In this document: piece after piece, positions 59,447 to 64,000 of the stretch
How the letters are laid out: every line of letters begins with the position of its first letter
How positions within the stretch are numbered: the first letter of the stretch is position 1
Origin: Bacteroidales bacterium
GTDB lineage: Bacteria; Bacteroidota; Bacteroidia; Bacteroidales; WCHB1-69
DNA length: 64,000 nucleotides
Direction: 5' to 3'
Assembly (NCBI GenBank): GCA_017443175.1
Contig: JAFSOZ010000003.1
Location: 353,892 to 417,891 of the forward strand
The notes under the pieces: generated by a model
Databases searched by the model: none
Seen by the model: only the letters and a program-made list of their open reading frames with translations
What the model was told of the DNA's origin: nothing
Position numbers and translations under genes: made by a program

Positions 59447-59469
59447 CCGCATTAAAACAAAAGAAAAAA

Positions 59470-60885
59470 ATGGAACTCATCGGTCGAAAAACAGAGGTTA
59501 ATTTATTGGAAAACAGCTTGGAAAGCAACTTACCGGAATTGATTGTTGTGTATGGAAGACGACGTGTAGGAAAAACTTTCTTGATACGCCAGTTTTTCAA
59601 AGACAAATTTGTATTTTACACAACAGGGATATATCAGGGAACAAAGCAGGAACAACTTTCCTTTTTCAACAGGCAGTTGAATGCGTATGCCTCCGGCGCA
59701 TATCCGCTTGCCAAGGATTGGTTTGAGGCATTCGACCAGTTAAAACATCACCTATCGCATTGCAAAAGCAAAAACAAGGTGGTCTTTATTGACGAGCTGC
59801 CCTGGATGGATACCCCTCGAGGCCGTTTTCTGAAGGCTTTTGAAATTTTTTGGAACAGCTGGGGATCTTCACGGTCTGACCTGAAATTGGTAGTATGTGG
59901 TTCCGCCTCATCATGGATGACTAACAAGTTTCTGAAAGGGAAAGGCGGCCTCTACGGAAGAATGACCCGCAACATCCCACTGGCTCCATTTTCTTTGTCG
60001 GAGACAGAAAAGCTCCTCGAGAAGCAAGGAATCAGATGGAACCGCAGACAAATTCTGGACTGTTACATGACGTTCGGAGGTATTCCGTATTATTTGAACC
60101 TGCTTCAAAAGAACCTCAGTCTCGATCAGAATATCGATGCATTGCTATTTGCTCCCTCGGCGCAATTGAAAAACGAATACGACTTCCTGTTCCAATCACT
60201 TTTCTCACAAGCAGAAACCTACCGTGCCGTTGTCGAAATATTAGCGAAAAAATCGGTCGGTCTTTCCCGACAGGAAATTGTCAGCTCTTTGAAACAACTC
60301 GATGGTGGTGGACTTACTGTTGTTCTGGAAGACCTGTGTCGCTGCGACTTTATCCGGAAATATTCGGCATTTGGGAAAAAAGAACGTGAATCTATTTTCC
60401 AACTGACAGACATGTTTTCATTGTTTTATCTGCGGTTTGTCAAAGGATATAATGGAAAAGACCCCAACCATTGGGTCAATATGATGGATTCCCCGTTGCA
60501 AAACACATGGCGAGGATATGCTTTCGAGCAAGTATGCCTACTACACATTCCACAAATAAAAAAAGCATTAGGCATCAACGGCATACAAAGCGACATTAGT
60601 TCCTGGCATTATAAAGGTGCTAAAGAAGGTGCCCAAATTGACATGATAATTGACCGGCGAGACCAAACCATCAATCTTTGTGAGATGAAATATTCCTCCG
60701 CCGAGTACGAAATAACCAAAAACTATAACGAAAAGATACTTCAAAGAAGGGAACTATTCCGAAAGCAGAGCAAAACCCGCAAGGCACTTCATTTGACCAT
60801 GATAACCACTCATGGTCTTTTGCAAAACAAGTATTCAGGAGACATCCAATCGGAAGTCACTATGGATAACCTGTTTGAAGGTTAA
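59470..60885 (+). CDS. AAA ATPase with DUF234 C-terminal domain (archaeal-type ATPase family)
   Basis: 471 residues. The N-terminal archaeal-type AAA ATPase domain has the start ELIGRKTEVNLLENSLES, Walker A GRRRVGKT (29-36), Walker B KVVFIDELPW (about 103-112), and sensor-like VVCGSASSWM. The middle has FGGIPYYLNLLQKNLSLDQNIDALLF and a winged-helix-like region; the end has FEQVCLLHIPQIKKALG and a DUF234 nuclease-like segment, AQIDMIIDRRDQTINLCEMKYSS, with the D...ExK arrangement of PD-(D/E)xK enzymes. Bacteroidota carry many such paralogues whose function is unknown. It stands alone with its own promoter and a possible operator. Confidence 0.9.
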   Translation: MELIGRKTEVNLLENSLESNLPELIVVYGRRRVGKTFLIRQFFKDKFVFYTTGIYQGTKQEQLSFFNRQLNAYASGAYPLAKDWFEAFDQLKHHLSHCKSKNKVVFIDELPWMDTPRGRFLKAFEIFWNSWGSSRSDLKLVVCGSASSWMTNKFLKGKGGLYGRMTRNIPLAPFSLSETEKLLEKQGIRWNRRQILDCYMTFGGIPYYLNLLQKNLSLDQNIDALLFAPSAQLKNEYDFLFQSLFSQAETYRAVVEILAKKSVGLSRQEIVSSLKQLDGGGLTVVLEDLCRCDFIRKYSAFGKKERESIFQLTDMFSLFYLRFVKGYNGKDPNHWVNMMDSPLQNTWRGYAFEQVCLLHIPQIKKALGINGIQSDISSWHYKGAKEGAQIDMIIDRRDQTINLCEMKYSSAEYEITKNYNEKILQRRELFRKQSKTRKALHLTMITTHGLLQNKYSGDIQSEVTMDNLFEG

Positions 60886-61070
60886 ATCAGAATATTTTGT
60901 ATTTTTGCATTAAGTAATCATAAATATTATCCACTGCTCGATTTTACTGCACTCACTGTGATTCTTTCGTTCTTTGACATGCTGAAAAATCAAGTTTCTT
61001 GACATTTTGCATTTGAATCTTCTAGAAACAATACGATGATAGGGTTTTGTTGCGTGATTAAAAGACGACA

Positions 61071-62747
61071 CTATCTTTTCACAAATTTAATAGACTTACT
61101 TGCTCCTTCTGGTGTTTCCAGACAAAGCAAATAAATCCCTGATGTCAGATTTGATACATCTACAGTGTAAAAAGAATCCATAATCTTTTCTCTCATTATC
61201 ACTCTACCTGTGATGTCTGTGATAGAAACACTGAAATCCATCATCTCTGTACAACTCAGATTTAGTACTGTAGTAGTAGGATTTGGGTAGATTGAGATTT
61301 CTTGATCCCAAGCTGTCACAAATGGACGACTCTGAATCTGGAATGGAATACTGATTTCATCTTCACATTGCAAATCCAATTCTACTCCAAATACTCCATA
61401 ATACCTGAGTATATGTTCTCCTACCAGAAATCCAGTAGTAGAGAGTGTATAGGTCTCTGGTATATTTTCTGCGATGAAAATATCATCGATATACAAACTT
61501 CCTCCTGGCGGTGAAACATGGACTATAAAAGTAGAATCAGTCGTAATCTCTGCTGTCTCGATAGTCAACAAAATTTCTGGATTGTAGATATTGACCCATA
61601 CAGAGTCATGAGTCACACAACCATGTTGGTCATAGAAATCTACTGATACAAGTGTAGCTTCAGTTAGAGATGGTGTATTATACTCTGCTATCAATACAGA
61701 ATCTGCAGCTACCCATGTCCACCAATTCACACTATCCACAGAATCTCCTACATGCCAGACATAGTCTCCGTAGCCTATACTCTGAGCCTGTGCTAGGAAT
61801 GGTGAACCATAACAAGTAATTGGATTAGTAGTAATGATATGGGTACTATCTTCTATGTATTCGTAAAGATAACTAAATATAACCTCTATTTCATCACCAA
61901 GGAATTTACATCCCCTGGAATCATACATGTAAGTAAGATATATTTTTCCTCCAGCTTCCAATCCACATGCTAAACGAGTAGTATCCTCCAAAAAAATAGT
62001 ATCAATAACATCCCCATCCTGCTCTAGATAAAACCATGTGAAACTATAAGGTGGAGTACCTCCATACAACTCAAGTTGTATACATCCAGTTTGACCAGAA
62101 CATACTGTATCAAATAGACATCCCAAATCCACCCATGGGTCCGGTTGTTCAATAGTCACACTATCATGGTATTCACAACCATTAATTCCATATGCTGTCA
62201 CATAATAAATACCTGATCTTAAACCAGTTAGTGTTGCAGAATCATATATCGTATACATTAAAAAAAATGGGGTATCTACTTCTACTTCTATCCACGCATA
62301 ATTTTGCACAGAATCTTCCAAATCTACATAAAAACTTCCATCCATATATGGATAATATCCACCATAAGGATGTGCTCCATCTGGACATGTCACGTGATGA
62401 ATAGAATCTGGTGGAATACTGATGGTGGGTGGTACTTTGATATACACTGTCAAATAAATAGGACACCCTACTACGGAGTCTCCGTTGATAGAGATTACCT
62501 TATACAGCATATCTTGATATGGAGATACTTGGATAGTATTCCCCACCACTGTATCGTACTGAGCATTTTGGTAGAATATAGTCCAATCATTTGGGCCACT
62601 TGCGTAGACCAGAGTATCATTGGGTGTAGCATATTCACTGATATCCCAGTAATATACTTCACCCTGACATATATGGATGATATCATGTCGGGCATAACTA
62701 CTGACAGCCAGACAAACAATCAAAATGAGTACAATATATTTTTTCAT
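61071..62747 (-). CDS. Large exported type IX cargo protein with SprB-like repeat
   Basis: 558 residues: signal peptide (cut near ...VSSYA), an N-terminal region with IICQGEVYYWDISEY style, a SprB-type repeat (LRSGIYYVTAYGINGCEYHDSVTIEQPDP, about 190-220), further immunoglobulin-like sections, and a C-terminal type IX sorting domain (about 480-558: ISIYPNPTTTVLNLSCTE, VSITDITGRVIMREK, SGIYLLCLETPEGASKSIKFVKR). It should be exported through the PorV/PorU route. The codon use is clearly richer in A/T third positions (ATA, AGT, TCT, CCT) than in the rest of the window. Function unknown; probably a surface or matrix protein. Confidence 0.85.
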   Translation of the reverse strand: MKKYIVLILIVCLAVSSYARHDIIHICQGEVYYWDISEYATPNDTLVYASGPNDWTIFYQNAQYDTVVGNTIQVSPYQDMLYKVISINGDSVVGCPIYLTVYIKVPPTISIPPDSIHHVTCPDGAHPYGGYYPYMDGSFYVDLEDSVQNYAWIEVEVDTPFFLMYTIYDSATLTGLRSGIYYVTAYGINGCEYHDSVTIEQPDPWVDLGCLFDTVCSGQTGCIQLELYGGTPPYSFTWFYLEQDGDVIDTIFLEDTTRLACGLEAGGKIYLTYMYDSRGCKFLGDEIEVIFSYLYEYIEDSTHIITTNPITCYGSPFLAQAQSIGYGDYVWHVGDSVDSVNWWTWVAADSVLIAEYNTPSLTEATLVSVDFYDQHGCVTHDSVWVNIYNPEILLTIETAEITTDSTFIVHVSPPGGSLYIDDIFIAENIPETYTLSTTGFLVGEHILRYYGVFGVELDLQCEDEISIPFQIQSRPFVTAWDQEISIYPNPTTTVLNLSCTEMMDFSVSITDITGRVIMREKIMDSFYTVDVSNLTSGIYLLCLETPEGASKSIKFVKR

Positions 62748-62782
62748 AAAATGATTATTTTTGCAGCATAAAAAAGAAAAAG

Positions 62783-62790
62783 TATTTTTG
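62783..62790 (+). promoter_or_regulatory. -7 promoter element of the small secreted protein gene
   Basis: TATTTTTG, 47 bp before the ATG at 62838, in the 90-bp gap between two divergent related genes. Confidence 0.5.
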
Positions 62791-62837
62791 TTTGCTCATA
62801 TTTATTTCAATGACCACAAAGTAAAAAACGCAAGTAT

Positions 62838-63368
62838 ATGAAAAAGTTAGTTCTTTTTTTAGTTTTGGCTTTAGGGATTCTGCAATATGGCTTTAGTCAG
62901 GCGGCATTTGTATCAATATGCCAAGGTGATTCATATACCTGGCATTTTGACACTTCTCCTACATCACAAGTCATCATACGTGCTATGAAACCTGGTAGCA
63001 TTACCTATGATACTATAAATAGCAACCAAATCGTATTAAGTCCACAGGAATATACGATTTATGACATCATCAGTATCAATGGCATCTCATACACTTGCAA
63101 TGATCCTCTGTATATTGAAGTAATAGATGTATCTCCCACAGTATCGATCAATAATCAAGATCTATCAATATCAGTGACATCAAATTTAGACTATCCAATA
63201 GCTCTATTTATACATATCACTGATTATGACAACACTCTATTTTATCGTTATTATTCCCAAACGGGTGCTACAATCAATGTAGATAATATTCCTCCAGGAA
63301 ATTATAAATTATATATTACCACAGAAGATTCAAATTGTCGGACAATCATTCCTATTACAATTCCCTAA
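62838..63368 (+). CDS. Small exported protein related to the divergent cargo protein, no sorting domain
   Basis: 176 residues with a signal peptide (MKKLVLFLVLALGILQYGFSQ). The start of the mature part, VSICQGDSYTWHFD, and the following YTIYDIISINGISYTCNDPLYIEVIDVSPTVSI parallel the N-terminal 110 residues of the divergent gene product at 61071-62747 (HICQGEVYYWDIS; LYKVISINGDSVVGCPIYLTVYIKVPPTISI). It then ends after one immunoglobulin-like stretch and has no type IX domain. It may be a shortened relative or a partner of the large protein. Its codon use is AT-rich as well. Terminator-like hairpin after the stop. Confidence 0.72.
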   Translation: MKKLVLFLVLALGILQYGFSQAAFVSICQGDSYTWHFDTSPTSQVIIRAMKPGSITYDTINSNQIVLSPQEYTIYDIISINGISYTCNDPLYIEVIDVSPTVSINNQDLSISVTSNLDYPIALFIHITDYDNTLFYRYYSQTGATINVDNIPPGNYKLYITTEDSNCRTIIPITIP

Positions 63369-63382
63369 AACAATCTCACAAG

Positions 63383-63413
63383 CCGACCTTCTGGATCAGA
63401 GGTTGGTTTTTTT
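63383..63413 (+). terminator. Terminator-like hairpin
   Basis: Imperfect stem CCGACCTTCTG / CAGAGGTTGG followed by seven T, 14 bp after the stop of the small exported protein gene. Confidence 0.65.
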
Positions 63414-63684
63414 GTCTAAAACCTGCTTTGGAATGTTTGTTTCAGCATACGCCTTCGGTCATTAAAATAAACATCTTCGACATGTCAAAGAACAAGAATC
63501 CCCATATTGGCAAATTCAATATATCTGATGGCAAAGATACAAAAAAGTTCTATTCCTGATAATTGCAGTTTTTTTTATTCTTTCCATCTTGTGCAGTTGT
63601 CGCAAATTTTGCGACAACTGAATAATCAGAAACACGCCACAGCGATGCCTATGCCATTTACTGAAAAATGATGGAACGGTCTTG
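63414..63684. other. Short gene-poor stretch with a 25-codon open frame
   Basis: About 270 bp without a supported gene. One small frame at 63482-63559 (MSKNKNPHIGKFNISDGKD...) starts like small antitoxin-type helix-turn-helix proteins but soon stops; it may be a remnant. Confidence 0.4.
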
Positions 63685-64000
63685 CTATAGCTCAAGATTG
63701 GGATTGTTCTGCAAATCTGAAATGATGTTTTTGTATAGCATTATATCTTCAACACGAGATATGGAGGTGATTTTTTTGCCGCCGTCTTTTGATGATCCTC
63801 CACAGTGAAATATAGTTTCATCAGGCGAATTGTAGTCTATGATGATGTATCGGTCATGATAAATTCCCCCTGTGGTTTTCAAAGTAATGTCCACATTTGG
63901 ATATTCACGCTGGAAATCTGCAAATTCGGTCAAATGAAGGTTTCGGCCAGTGTTATCACTGAAAATAGTCACTTTTACAGTTGGATTGACTGATTTCAAC
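63685..64000 (-). CDS. Phospholipase D-like protein, C-terminal part (N-terminus beyond window)
   Basis: At least 104 C-terminal residues are in the window and the frame stays open to the edge. The segment GGIYHDRYIIIDYNSPDETIFHCGGSSKDGGKKITSISRVED resembles the HxD/HxK motif end of PLD-like domains found in Bacteroidota proteins that often also carry an ORF6N domain (compare the usual HDRFLIID...HIGASLKDLGKK). The canonical HxK reads H-D-R here, so hydrolase activity is uncertain. The N-terminal part, which would tell what the protein is, is not in the window. Confidence 0.6.
   Translation of the reverse strand, partial: LKSVNPTVKVTIFSDNTGRNLHLTEFADFQREYPNVDITLKTTGGIYHDRYIIIDYNSPDETIFHCGGSSKDGGKKITSISRVEDIMLYKNIISDLQNNPNLEL

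Larger units (their letters stand above)
59103..59469. other. Divergent intergenic region between gcvP and the AAA ATPase gene
   Basis: 367 bp, AT-rich, no gene seen. It holds the gcvP promoter (59153), an imperfect inverted repeat (59387-59429) and the promoter of the ATPase gene (59439). Confidence 0.65.

Noticed and set aside
60886..61070. tRNA, rRNA leader or small RNA gene after the ATPase
   Set aside because: A TATTTTTG near 60900 and two TTCTTTGACAT-like stretches were seen, but no cloverleaf, rRNA start or terminator follows.

Overview
The window reads as chromosomal DNA of an uncultured member of the Bacteroidales (Bacteroidota). It carries type IX secretion genes (porK, porP, porU, porV), the gldF/gldG pair, secreted proteins with the C-terminal type IX sorting domain, GH97 and GH2 glycosidases, a single-chain PurL, and many promoters of the Bacteroidota form TAnnTTTG. 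I saw no rRNA, tRNA, CRISPR array, integrase or transposase. The sequence ends inside genes on both sides: purL at the left and a phospholipase-D-like C-terminus at the right.

Layout. 1-8.8 kb is housekeeping: purL, a YitT-type membrane protein, a zinc peptidase, a small beta-barrel protein, an EnvC-like cell wall protein, engB and a META lipoprotein. 8.8-21.9 kb is the secretion block: porP-porK on the minus strand, porU-porV on the plus strand, then an IspF-M3 peptidase fusion gene and gldF-gldG. 21.9-32.6 kb holds an M16 protease, ahcY, then a row of exported proteins (GH97 glycosidase, beta-barrel, S41 peptidase, retropepsin-PDZ) and an acetyltransferase. 32.6-39.4 kb has a probably inactive transglutaminase-like type IX cargo, an FMN reductase, an HD hydrolase, a glutathione peroxidase, a phosphodiester glycosidase, and the operon glycosyltransferase - steroid-reductase-like - Rieske-like lipoprotein. 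39.4-50.1 kb has DUF4160-DUF2442-beta-galactosidase, a BspA-type repeat protein, three tandem paralogues starting with a CGCTD motif, a FISUMP lipoprotein and trmO. 50.4-56.2 kb is one tightly packed plus-strand operon (recA, TPR lipoprotein, ruvB, beta-barrel, fumarylacetoacetase-like, nucleoside symporter). gcvP, a DUF234 AAA ATPase and an AT-rich stretch with two related surface proteins close the window.

The main oddities are: (1) ispF fused in frame to a complete M3 metallopeptidase; (2) a dispersed family of degenerate 7-bp and 9-bp tandem repeats, one array supplying the stop codons of two convergent genes and others lying inside coding sequence; (3) a perfect 30-bp palindrome inside the GH97 gene; (4) type IX cargo with a lost catalytic cysteine and a Rieske-like lipoprotein with lost histidine ligands. 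No classical defence or mobile system is visible.
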